Below, in pieces: positions 1 through 6,256 of a stretch of 8,823 bases of DNA. Numbering within the stretch: position 1 is the first letter of the stretch; each line of letters starts with the position of its first letter. The position numbers and the translations under genes were made by a program. Origin of the DNA: Bacillota bacterium. GTDB lineage: Bacteria > Bacillota > Clostridia > Tissierellales > Sporanaerobacteraceae. The stretch spans positions 1 to 8,823 of the forward strand of contig JAKPAR010000051.1 in NCBI GenBank assembly GCA_029779375.1, written 5' to 3'. Under the pieces are notes generated by a model that worked only from the letters and a program-made list of their open reading frames with translations, was not told the origin of the DNA and did no database searches.

Positions 1-621
1 AAAAAAATTAGCTTTATACCCATTTTTAAATAGTTTTCTAACAAAATTTGCTGCTGGAGATTCATGAAGTATTTGAGGAAGATGTCCGCCTGTAGTCATA
101 AATAGCTTATGATTTATTCTATTATCTAGACAAGCTACTATAGATGTAATCATGCCTCCTAGACAATAGCCCATTAAGACATTATTTTCCTTCCAGCGTC
201 CTTCTTGTTCTAGCAAATCTATTGTACTTAAAGTATCTACAACGGCATGTTCCCAAAACTGGTACATCAAATTTATATCTGGATACAAAAAACTTCTTCC
301 ACTGACAGAATTGTTTTCAACTCTCGTATAATTTCCAGGAAGAATAAGTATTGTTGTATTTACACCAGCAGATGCCAGATGAGGTCCAATCCAAAGTAAA
401 AATTTCACATTTCTACTTCCCAATCCATGAAGTACCATAGTAGAAGCACGAACTTCTTCCTTGGGTTGAAAATTGTAAAACTCAACACTTTCAGTTCCAG
501 GAGCTGGATTTCTATACAGAGTTTTATATCTTTCATAGCTACACCTGTAGTTTCTTCCCTTAAAAATATATCCAGATACATATTCAATTTTTTTCTTTTC
601 ATAAGTAAAATCAATATTCAT
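1..621 (-). CDS. alpha/beta hydrolase, C-terminus missing (runs off the left edge)
   Basis: This is an open frame of 207 codons without a stop, entering from the window edge. The start is an ATG at 621-619 preceded by the ribosome site GAAGGGA about 6 bases upstream. Hallmarks of an alpha/beta hydrolase are visible: a strand followed by LHGLGS (residues 64-69, the usual oxyanion-hole HG), a second strand ILILPGN (91-97), and a nucleophile elbow MGYCLGGM (150-157). The elbow has Cys153 where most esterases carry Ser. A G-x-C-x-G-G elbow is known from dienelactone hydrolases and PHA synthases, so an ester or thioester substrate is plausible. The acid and His of the triad would lie in the missing part. 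There is no signal peptide, so it is probably cytoplasmic. It is transcribed divergently from the TraX operon. The substrate is unknown; the fold is well supported. Confidence 0.8.
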   Translation of the reverse strand, partial: MNIDFTYEKKKIEYVSGYIFKGRNYRCSYERYKTLYRNPAPGTESVEFYNFQPKEEVRASTMVLHGLGSRNVKFLLWIGPHLASAGVNTTILILPGNYTRVENNSVSGRSFLYPDINLMYQFWEHAVVDTLSTIDLLEQEGRWKENNVLMGYCLGGMITSIVACLDNRINHKLFMTTGGHLPQILHESPAANFVRKLFKNGYKANFF

Positions 622-651
622 AGAAATTCCCTTCATTCAAGTGTTTTCTCT

Positions 652-657
652 ATTATA
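652..657 (-). promoter_or_regulatory. -10 box of the alpha/beta-hydrolase promoter
   Basis: Read on the minus strand, this is a perfect TATAAT preceded by TGG, giving an extended -10 (TGGTATAAT). It lies about 30 bases upstream of the hydrolase ATG. No good -35 sits at 16-18 bases, which is common for extended -10 promoters. The assignment is from consensus only. Confidence 0.6.
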
Positions 658-698
658 CCACAAAAATCACTCTATTAATTATCAAAATCTGTGCATTC

Positions 699-760
699 GA
701 TGCACTGGGGATGCACTGGGGACGGTTCTTTTTGCATCAAATTTATCTACCCGGTGCATC
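699..760 (+). repeat. REP-like element, copy 1, with internal duplication
   Basis: The 29-bp unit at 710-738 has gatgca/tgcatc ends around the core ctggggacggttctttt, and is identical to copy 2. The identity with copies 2 and 3 runs on through caaattt to 744. The left 11 bases (gatgcactggg) are present twice in tandem, at 699-709 and 710-720. A reverse-complement version with one change (cccggtgcatc) lies at 750-760. Either left copy could therefore form an 11-bp stem with the right arm, in competition with the short 6-bp stem inside the unit. It is a solo copy between two divergent operons, with no transposase beside it. Confidence 0.75.
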
Positions 761-799
761 ATTCGAGGCATCTCCCCATATTTAAATAAACTTTAATCT

Positions 800-829
800 T
801 TTATATAAACTTTATAAATTCTTTATAAT
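800..829 (+). promoter_or_regulatory. putative promoter of the TraX two-component operon
   Basis: There is a perfect TATAAT at 824-829 with TTTATA at 800-805 as a possible -35 (18-base spacer, 4 of 6 matches). This predicts a start near 836 and a leader of about 38 bases carrying the ribosome site at 861-866. The -35 and spacer overlap AT-rich direct repeats, including CTTTATAA at 810 and at 821, which could be a regulator site. Assigned by consensus only. Confidence 0.45.
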
Positions 830-873
830 TGAATGTTAGATTATATAGAGAATTTATAAAGGGAGGAATCAAT

Positions 874-1737
874 ATGGCTTTAGAAGATAGTAAAAAAGGA
901 TTTAAAGGACTCACAGGATTTCAAATTAAAATTTTAGCTCTAATATTTATGCTATTTGATCACATCCATTACTTTTTTGAATTTACAGGTAAAGTACCCG
1001 TCGCATTTTCGTGGATTGGTAGATTGGCAGGAGATATGTTTTTATTCACAATGATAGAAGGGTATACTCATACTTCTAATAGAAAAAAATATTTTACAAG
1101 GATTTACTTAATGTCTGTATTTATGACACTTATAAAATATATAATTCAATTTTCCAAGCCACTTCAAAGAGGAGATGGATTTTGTCCTGAAAATGGCATA
1201 TTTTCGACCTTTGTTATTTTAATTATTATATTTAAAGGAATAGATTATATAAAAGAGAAAAAGTTTTTTAAAGGTATTGGATTGACACTGTCTCCATTTT
1301 TAATAAGCTATGCTATAGCTTTTATTTTTCAACTTTTAATTATTCCAAACATGTCAATGGATACTGCAAATCATATTTATGTGATAGTATCTAGTTTTAT
1401 TCCATCGCCATTTTTAGTTGAAGGCGGATTGTATGTGATTTTAACTGGTATTATATTGTATTTATTTCGTGAAAACAGAAAGTTACAATGTATATTTTTC
1501 GCAATATTTGTATTAACTTGGATGATAGGCATGCCTTTAATGTATATTAGACCTATTAGTCTAAAACTTATGTTTACAGATTATTATGAGTGGATGAGCG
1601 TCTTTGCAGTAATCTTTATGTTTTTGTATAATGGAGAAAAGGGCAAATCTATGAAAAAATTATTTTATATATTTTATCCAGCCCATATCTATATATTGTA
1701 TGGATTATCAGTTTTAATTTATTATTTAAAATACTAA
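874..1737 (+). CDS. TraX family membrane protein
   Basis: This is a 287-residue multi-pass membrane protein with about eight hydrophobic stretches. The TraX family pattern is visible: LTGFQIKILALIFMLFDHIH near the N-terminus (13-32), then GRLAGDMFLFTMIEGYTHTSNRKKY with a family-like Gly-Arg and His-Thr (49-73), and a C-terminal FYIFYPAHIYILY (264-276). TraX of the F plasmid N-acetylates pilin, and the wider family is thought to be related to membrane acyltransferases. There is no conjugation gene nearby, so pilin acetylation is unlikely here and acylation of an envelope component is a guess. The ATG at 874 is chosen because GGGAGG (861-866) precedes it by 7 bases. A TTG at 829 in the same frame has no ribosome site and overlaps the -10 box. 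It is the first gene of an operon, 14 bases before the response regulator. Confidence 0.85.
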   Translation: MALEDSKKGFKGLTGFQIKILALIFMLFDHIHYFFEFTGKVPVAFSWIGRLAGDMFLFTMIEGYTHTSNRKKYFTRIYLMSVFMTLIKYIIQFSKPLQRGDGFCPENGIFSTFVILIIIFKGIDYIKEKKFFKGIGLTLSPFLISYAIAFIFQLLIIPNMSMDTANHIYVIVSSFIPSPFLVEGGLYVILTGIILYLFRENRKLQCIFFAIFVLTWMIGMPLMYIRPISLKLMFTDYYEWMSVFAVIFMFLYNGEKGKSMKKLFYIFYPAHIYILYGLSVLIYYLKY

Positions 1738-1751
1738 TTAGGAGGACTACT

Positions 1752-2432
1752 ATGGAGACTATCCTTGTTGTAGATGATGAAAAAGATTTAGTTATGATAA
1801 TTAAAGACTCACTTGAGGCTAATGGATACAATGTTTTAACCGCCTATAATGGCTTTGATGGGATTGAACTGTCTAGAAAAAAACCAGATCTAATTATTTT
1901 AGATATTATGATGCCAGATATAGACGGTTTCAATGTCTGCAATCTTATAAGAGATAATATAGATTGTCCTATACTGTTTCTATCAGCAAAGGATAGTGAA
2001 GTTGATAAAATCAAAGGACTTGCTATTGGCGGTGATGACTATATAACTAAACCTTTCAGCTTAAAGGAATTAGTTTCTAGAGTTAAGGCCCATTTGAGAC
2101 GTGAAAGAAGAAAAGCAAAAAAAGAAGACAATAGCTATTTAAATTTTAAAAATTTATCTATTGATTTAAAAGGTTTAAATGTAAAGGTAAATAATGAAGA
2201 TATAAACCTCACGAAGAGAGAATTTCAAATAGTAGAACTTCTAGCTTTAAATCCAGGTCAAGTATTTTCAAAAGATCAAATATATGAAAAAATTTGGGGC
2301 TATGATGGGCTAGGAGACACCTCTACTGTTACAGAGCATATTAAAAAAATTAGATTTAAGATAAGCTCTATTGACAAAGAAAATAAATATATTGAAACTG
2401 TTTGGGGATTAGGTTATAAATGGGAGGCCTAA
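1752..2432 (+). CDS. OmpR/PhoB-family response regulator
   Basis: The protein has 226 residues, the usual length for the family. The receiver domain spans about 3-117, with acidic pocket Asp8-Asp9, phospho-acceptor Asp51 (in LIILDIMMPDIDG), Ser78 (FLSAKD), Tyr97 and Lys100-Pro101. The C-terminal winged-helix DNA-binding domain spans about 130-224 and ends in the typical IETVWGLGYKW. A short basic linker (RRERRKAKK) joins the two. All phosphorylation residues are intact, so it should be active. The ATG follows AGGAGG with normal spacing. The gene sits between the TraX gene and the kinase gene, which starts 4 bases after its stop, so the pair is almost certainly cognate. The stimulus is unknown, and family resemblance is too general to name it VanR-like or otherwise. 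Confidence 0.95.
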   Translation: METILVVDDEKDLVMIIKDSLEANGYNVLTAYNGFDGIELSRKKPDLIILDIMMPDIDGFNVCNLIRDNIDCPILFLSAKDSEVDKIKGLAIGGDDYITKPFSLKELVSRVKAHLRRERRKAKKEDNSYLNFKNLSIDLKGLNVKVNNEDINLTKREFQIVELLALNPGQVFSKDQIYEKIWGYDGLGDTSTVTEHIKKIRFKISSIDKENKYIETVWGLGYKWEA

Positions 2433-2435
2433 ATT

Positions 2436-3863
2436 GTGAAAAATAAAGGCTTTAAAAGACAATTTGTAGTGACTTTCATTAAAATATTGGTTTTAAGTTT
2501 AATTTTTTCTGCACTTTCTTTTTTCATATGGCTTAAAACTTTTAACCATATTTATTATCCTGCTAATTATTATGAAAAGCAAGTTGGGGATATTGCAAAA
2601 AAAATTTATGAAAGTCATGACAATGTATTAAACAAAAGTTTTGAAGGAGAAATGAACGAGATAATACCTCATAAGGGAATGGGCTATCAAGTATTAGATA
2701 GCGATGGAAATATAATATATGGAACACTAGATAAAAAGATTATAGAAAATAGAAATGATCTAGTTACTAATATAAACTCTACAAAACCCTTGAATGGTAA
2801 ATATTTTGCCAAAATCATTCCTATTTTAGATAAAGATAGCAATGTTAAAGGAGCTGTTGTATTAAATTATAGTTTAGTAAGTACACAAAAAACTGATAGT
2901 ACTGTATTATTCTTATTGTCTAAATCAATGCTATTTTTACCGTTTATATATATAATTATATTTACATTTATATATGCTAAGAAGTTAAGTAAAGAAATAA
3001 ATAAACCAGTAAATATACTATTAGATGCATCTGAAAAAATTAAAGATCAAGATTTAGATTTTACCATTGAATATGATGAAAATAATGAGTTTACAAAGCT
3101 TTGCAATGCCTTTGAAGACATGAGGGTAAATCTCAAGGACTCTCTTATAAAACAATGGGATTTAGAAGAAAAAAGACGAGAAAATGTAGAGAGTATTGCT
3201 CATGATTTAAAAACACCTCTCACTATTGTAAGTACTTACTCTGAAGCTTTAATAGATGGTGCAGTTAAGGAGGAAAAAATTAAAGACTATATAGGAGTAA
3301 TTAAAAGAAATAATGAAAGGGCTTTAATATTATTAGATGATATGAACAAGATATCTAATATTGAAAATCCTAATTTTATTTTAGAACCTATAGAAATTAA
3401 TATTATAGAATTTTTAAAGCTAAAAGAAAAAGATTACAAACTTTTATGTGATGAAAAAGGAATAGACTTTAAAATTGAAATCATAGATTCAAGGGAAAAA
3501 AATTTCATAGATAAATTTGATATTAAGTCTCTAGAACAAGTATTAGACAATTGTATATCCAATAGTATTAGATATACTGAAAAAGGCGAATCAATAAAAT
3601 TAAATGTACTATGCAATGACGAAGAAACAATCTTTTCTATAGTAGATACTGGAAAGGGATTTAGCAATGAGGATCTAAAAAATATTTTTGACAAATTTTA
3701 TAAAGGGGATAAATCTCGTTCATTTACAACAGGACATTCTGGTTTGGGCATGTATATAGCTAAAATTATGGTTGAAAAACATGGAGGAAATATCAAAGCC
3801 GAAAACAATAATCCAAAGGGAGCTATTGTTAAATTTAATATAAAACCAAAACGTGGTATCTGA
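2436..3863 (+). CDS. membrane sensor histidine kinase
   Basis: This is a 475-residue kinase starting with GTG, preceded by GGGAGG at 2422-2427. Order of parts: transmembrane helix about 12-33; extracytoplasmic sensor about 35-155, not recognised as a named domain; transmembrane helix about 158-180; HAMP-like linker about 181-238; dimerisation domain with phospho-acceptor His256 in SIAHDLKTPLT; ATPase domain with N box DNCISNSIRYT (371-381), G1 DTGKGF (404-409), F box FDKFYKGD (418-425) and G2 GHSGLGM (433-439). All catalytic motifs are intact. It should autophosphorylate and pass phosphate to Asp51 of the adjacent regulator. The last codons read KPKRGI and the stop TGA (3861-3863) lies in the first bases of repeat copy 2, so the element may have changed the C-terminus. 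The catalytic core ends before this point. Confidence 0.95.
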   Translation: MKNKGFKRQFVVTFIKILVLSLIFSALSFFIWLKTFNHIYYPANYYEKQVGDIAKKIYESHDNVLNKSFEGEMNEIIPHKGMGYQVLDSDGNIIYGTLDKKIIENRNDLVTNINSTKPLNGKYFAKIIPILDKDSNVKGAVVLNYSLVSTQKTDSTVLFLLSKSMLFLPFIYIIIFTFIYAKKLSKEINKPVNILLDASEKIKDQDLDFTIEYDENNEFTKLCNAFEDMRVNLKDSLIKQWDLEEKRRENVESIAHDLKTPLTIVSTYSEALIDGAVKEEKIKDYIGVIKRNNERALILLDDMNKISNIENPNFILEPIEINIIEFLKLKEKDYKLLCDEKGIDFKIEIIDSREKNFIDKFDIKSLEQVLDNCISNSIRYTEKGESIKLNVLCNDEETIFSIVDTGKGFSNEDLKNIFDKFYKGDKSRSFTTGHSGLGMYIAKIMVEKHGGNIKAENNNPKGAIVKFNIKPKRGI

Positions 3864-3901
3864 TGCACTGGGGACGGTTCTTTTTGCATCAAATTTCAAA
3901 A
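3861..3901 (+). repeat. REP-like element, copy 2 (solo)
   Basis: The element carries tgatgca (3861-3867) and tgcatca (3885-3891), a perfect 7-bp inverted repeat, around the core ctggggacggttctttt. The 29-bp unit 3862-3890 is identical to 710-738. The 35 bases from 3867 to 3901 are identical to 6211-6245 beside the transposase. The first three bases form the stop codon of the histidine kinase gene. No transposase is adjacent, so this is a dispersed copy, presumably mobilised in trans. Confidence 0.85.
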
Positions 3902-3904
3902 TAA

Positions 3905-3953
3905 TATAAAAAACAAACAGCCTCAGCCCGACGAAATACCGAGCTTTGGCTGT
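3905..3953 (-). terminator. Rho-independent terminator of the redox operon
   Basis: Read on the minus strand, ACAGCC and GGCTGT (3953-3948 and 3922-3917) close a stem. Inside, after a 2+2 internal loop, AGCTCGG pairs with TCGGGCT, with two G-T wobbles. The stem is followed by the T-rich tract TTTGTTTTTT. The wobble pairs hold only in the minus-strand RNA and become A-C mismatches in the plus-strand RNA. The T tract is also only on that side. This makes it a terminator for the gene ending at 3980, not for the kinase operon. Confidence 0.8.
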
Positions 3954-3979
3954 ATAAGTTGAGAAATCCTAATTTAATT

Positions 3980-4867
3980 TTAATTATTTTGATTCACATT
4001 AGTTGTAGCTTTGATGCGTTTATGTTTTTCTACGAGTAGACCACTTTTTATAGCATTGTTTGGACAAGAACTGATACAGTCACCACATCTGATACATTCT
4101 GGACTGTTGGGAGTTTCATAGGGTTTGATATTCATTTTACAGTTGTTGGTGCATGCATTACATTTTGTACACATATTTTCATCAATTTTAAAACTGTATA
4201 GACTGATAGGATTGAACAATGAATAGAAAGCACCTAATGGACATATATATCTGCAAAATATCCTATATATGAATATCGAAAATATTATGATAAATATTAA
4301 TATGAAAAATTTCCATCTAAAAAGAAATCCTGTTGCATTTCTTAAATTTTCATTTGCCAGTAGAAGGGGTATACCTCCTTCAAGGGTACCAGCAGGACAG
4401 ATATATTTGCAAAAATATGGGTCACTCATTCCTAGATCATCTTGAAGGATTAGTGGCAAAGTAAATACAAATAATGCAAGTATAGCATATTTTAGATATT
4501 TAAGTACATTATTTAATTTTCGTGGTACTGATAATTTTGGTGAAGGTATTTTATGCAACAAATCTTGAATGAATCCAAAAGGGCAGAGCCAACCACAAAC
4601 AAATCGTCCCAATACAATTCCTATTAATGTTATAGTTCCAAATACATAGTAGGAAAAGTTATATTTCATGCTTCCAATCACGGCTTGGATAGAACCTATA
4701 GGACAAGCTCCTAATGCTCCTGGACAGGAATAGCAATTAAGTATTGGAACACAGAATTTTTTTGCATTTCCTGTATATATACGACCTTCAACAAAACCTT
4801 TTATATTTCCGTTGGCAGCAATAGAAGATATAGTTTGAGTTAAATGTCTTTTTTTATTACTATCCAA
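3980..4867 (-). CDS. membrane-bound 4Fe-4S polyferredoxin (NapH/YccM-like)
   Basis: This is a 295-residue membrane iron-sulfur protein. Cysteine motifs in order: C39/C45/C48/C55 in an N-terminal segment; CGWLCP (91-96); CKYICP (153-158); CRYICP (205-210); then two ferredoxin clusters, CxxCxxCxxxC at C233-C243 and CxxCxxCxxxCP at C258-P269. Hydrophobic helices lie at about 72-92, 122-142 and 184-203. The CxxxCP plus twin-ferredoxin arrangement is that of the NapH/YccM group, which moves electrons between membrane and soluble carriers. The start is TTG at 4867-4865. An in-frame TAG lies two codons upstream, no ATG occurs before residue 67, and GGAG lies about 10 bases upstream inside the preceding gene. 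It overlaps that gene's end by 8 bases, suggesting translational coupling. It is last in the operon, and its role as electron donor to the two thiol proteins is inferred. Confidence 0.9.
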   Translation of the reverse strand: MDSNKKRHLTQTISSIAANGNIKGFVEGRIYTGNAKKFCVPILNCYSCPGALGACPIGSIQAVIGSMKYNFSYYVFGTITLIGIVLGRFVCGWLCPFGFIQDLLHKIPSPKLSVPRKLNNVLKYLKYAILALFVFTLPLILQDDLGMSDPYFCKYICPAGTLEGGIPLLLANENLRNATGFLFRWKFFILIFIIIFSIFIYRIFCRYICPLGAFYSLFNPISLYSFKIDENMCTKCNACTNNCKMNIKPYETPNSPECIRCGDCISSCPNNAIKSGLLVEKHKRIKATTNVNQNN

Positions 4868-4997
4868 TTCCTATACACTCCAAGCATATATTGATAGCTT
4901 TGTTAAGAACTGTTGCTACCTCACCTCTACAGATACCTAAAAATATCGATAATATACTACCAATAAAAATTATATTTCGTATAAAAAATTTTTTCAT
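4860..4997 (-). CDS. CD1871A-family small CXXC membrane peptide
   Basis: This is a short gene of 45 codons. It starts with ATG at 4997-4995 after GGAGGT with 7-base spacing, and stops at TAG 4862-4860. The peptide has a basic N-terminus (MKKFFIRN), one hydrophobic helix (about 9-22), a GICRGEV turn, and a conserved-looking tail LNKAINICLECIGIG with Cys38 and Cys41. This matches my memory of the CXXC family named after Clostridioides difficile CD1871A, which is of unknown function. The positive N-terminus predicts that the tail with the CXXC lies outside the membrane, on the same side as the lipoprotein encoded 23 bases upstream. Its end overlaps the polyferredoxin start. A role as a membrane thiol shuttle is an inference from the CXXC motif and its two redox neighbours. 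Confidence 0.88.
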   Translation of the reverse strand: MKKFFIRNIIFIGSILSIFLGICRGEVATVLNKAINICLECIGIG

Positions 4998-5020
4998 TTA
5001 GTTACCTCCATACATGAGTT

Positions 5021-6076
5021 CTATTTTAATAATTTAAGTGTTTCTGATATTTTTTCCTTGTATTCATCTTTACTCATTGAACCTGTTATTACTTCACCAA
5101 CAATATTTCCTTGACTATCTACAAAGAAAGAAGTCGGAACTCCTGCTATACAGCTTATTACATTCTTTTTTATATTTTCATCAGAAATTAGATTTGTGTA
5201 TTTTACGCCACTTTCTTTGATTATTTCCCTTGCTGCGTTTTCATTATCTTCATTTGGTGTATCAGATATAATACCTATAATATTTACATTTTCATCTTTC
5301 ATTTCCTCATATAATTCTGCAAGGTCTGGCATTTCTCTTTTACATGGTCCACAAAATGTTCCCCAGATATTTATCATTGTTAGCTTATAGTCTTTGAATA
5401 TTTCATTGTTTACTTCATTTCCATCAAGGTCTTTTAAATTAAATTCTAATTTTTTAAGTGATGTCAATGCTTCTTGGGGAGTTTCAGGTTTGTAGGTTTT
5501 TAGAGATGATTTTATATTTTGTATATCATCATACAGATTTTTATATGCATTTTTTTCTTCTTCATCTAATCCAGAATCATCAAAGTCATTGTAGCAGAAA
5601 TAGAATATATATCCTGATTTTTTGTTTATTTTTTCGTTGTGGGTCATATTTGTCAATTCTGGAATTTTGTCTTCAGCTGGAATTTTATTTTCTCTAAATA
5701 CAACTATGGAGAATATGTTTTTTACCTGAGAAAAAATTTCATCATATCTTTTAAACCTTTCCTGTTCATCTGCTACATTTTCAGCTACATCCAAGTACTG
5801 TTCAATTAAGTCATTAGATATATATCCATAGCTTATTCCGTTGTATATTGGTTCATTTTCATCTTCAGAATCTCCTAGACTATCTAGAAATATATTGTCA
5901 TCATACTTTTTCCAATCTTCTCCCATTTTAAATTTTATTCCCATGTCTTTGTAACCCTTGTATCCTTGACTTTTTTCTTCATCTGTTAATTCTAATTTCT
6001 TTCCACAACCCCCAAGAGGCAATACCATAAATACTATAAGTAGTAGAGATGTGATTTTAAACAACTTCTTTTTCAA
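5021..6076 (-). CDS. TlpA-like thioredoxin-fold lipoprotein
   Basis: This is a 351-residue exported lipoprotein. A signal peptide (1-23) ends in the lipobox LGGC with Cys24 as the lipid anchor, so it sits on the outer face of the membrane. Residues about 30-200 are charged and acidic and I do not recognise the domain. Residues about 205-351 are a TlpA/ResA-type thioredoxin domain: NIWGTFCGPCKREMP with active-site Cys242 and Cys245, and the cis-proline loop AGVPTSFFVD with Pro314. An extra Cys309 lies near that loop. TlpA/ResA proteins usually reduce specific disulfides outside the membrane, as in cytochrome c maturation, but no cytochrome gene is visible here. The start is TTG at 6076 with AGGGGG 7 bases upstream; no in-frame ATG is available. 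It is the first gene of the operon, followed after 23 bases by the CXXC peptide. Confidence 0.92.
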   Translation of the reverse strand: MKKKLFKITSLLLIVFMVLPLGGCGKKLELTDEEKSQGYKGYKDMGIKFKMGEDWKKYDDNIFLDSLGDSEDENEPIYNGISYGYISNDLIEQYLDVAENVADEQERFKRYDEIFSQVKNIFSIVVFRENKIPAEDKIPELTNMTHNEKINKKSGYIFYFCYNDFDDSGLDEEEKNAYKNLYDDIQNIKSSLKTYKPETPQEALTSLKKLEFNLKDLDGNEVNNEIFKDYKLTMINIWGTFCGPCKREMPDLAELYEEMKDENVNIIGIISDTPNEDNENAAREIIKESGVKYTNLISDENIKKNVISCIAGVPTSFFVDSQGNIVGEVITGSMSKDEYKEKISETLKLLK

Positions 6077-6155
6077 TTTGAATCCCCCTTTTAAATATTT
6101 TCATGTTTACGATTTGCTATTTTTAATTTGCCTTTCGCCTCCTTTAAATTGAACT

Positions 6156-6175
6156 ATAGTATGTACTAATACTAT
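6156..6175. promoter_or_regulatory. palindrome upstream of the redox operon, possible operator
   Basis: ATAGTAT and ATACTAT form a perfect 7-bp inverted repeat around GTACTA, about 80 bases upstream of the lipoprotein start. On the minus strand it contains TACTAT and TATTAG, which could serve as a -10 box. An operator overlapping the promoter would fit, but no convincing -35 was found and the binding protein is unknown. A second AGGAGG-like run at 6138-6143 (minus strand) lies between it and the gene and is not followed by a start codon. Confidence 0.4.
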
Positions 6176-6197
6176 TTTATTTTTAGATTGAAACAAT

Positions 6198-6245
6198 ATG
6201 CATTGTATTCACTGGGGACGGTTCTTTTTGCATCAAATTTCAAAA
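6198..6245 (+). repeat. REP-like element, copy 3 (left flank of the transposase)
   Basis: Bases 6211-6245 are identical to 3867-3901, including the trailing aaatttcaaaa. The left arm differs: gatgc is replaced by gtattc, so the usual 6-bp stem is lost. A weaker 5-bp pairing of atgca (6198-6202) with tgcat (6229-6233) remains possible. It lies in the same orientation as copies 1 and 2 and ends 28 bases before the transposase start codon. Confidence 0.8.
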
Positions 6246-6256
6246 AGTGGTAAAAT
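6228..6256 (+). promoter_or_regulatory. possible promoter of the transposase, -35 inside the repeat
   Basis: TTGCAT (6228-6233) in the right end of copy 3 is 17 bases from TAAAAT (6251-6256). The -10 matches 5 of 6 consensus positions and the -35 only 3 of 6. Transcription would begin near 6263, right at the ribosome site GAGGTGA (6263-6269), leaving a very short leader. This would favour weak expression and is only a consensus match. Confidence 0.3.

Noticed and set aside
405..614. Minus-strand open frame of 69 codons with a TTG start
   Set aside because: It lies inside the hydrolase gene in another frame. The hydrolase frame has the ATG, ribosome site and family motifs.
427..678. Plus-strand open frame opposite the hydrolase
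   Set aside because: It lacks a ribosome site and recognisable motifs, is antisense to the hydrolase, and runs over that gene's promoter.
699..760. Short CRISPR-like array
   Set aside because: There are only two adjacent 11-base copies with no spacers, fully explained as a rearranged repeat element.
829..873. Longer TraX start at TTG 829
   Set aside because: It has no ribosome site, overlaps the predicted -10 box, and the ATG at 874 has a strong GGGAGG.
1752..3863. Calling the two-component pair VanRS or VncRS
   Set aside because: The motifs are common to the whole OmpR family, and there are no resistance genes of those clusters in the window.
3980..4867. Naming the polyferredoxin NapH or the lipoprotein ResA
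   Set aside because: Neither nitrate reductase nor cytochrome c genes are visible, so a specific name would overstate the evidence.
6057..6104. A 15-codon minus-strand frame (ATG at 6104) overlapping the lipoprotein start
   Set aside because: There is no ribosome site before the ATG and no recognisable peptide; it is likely chance.
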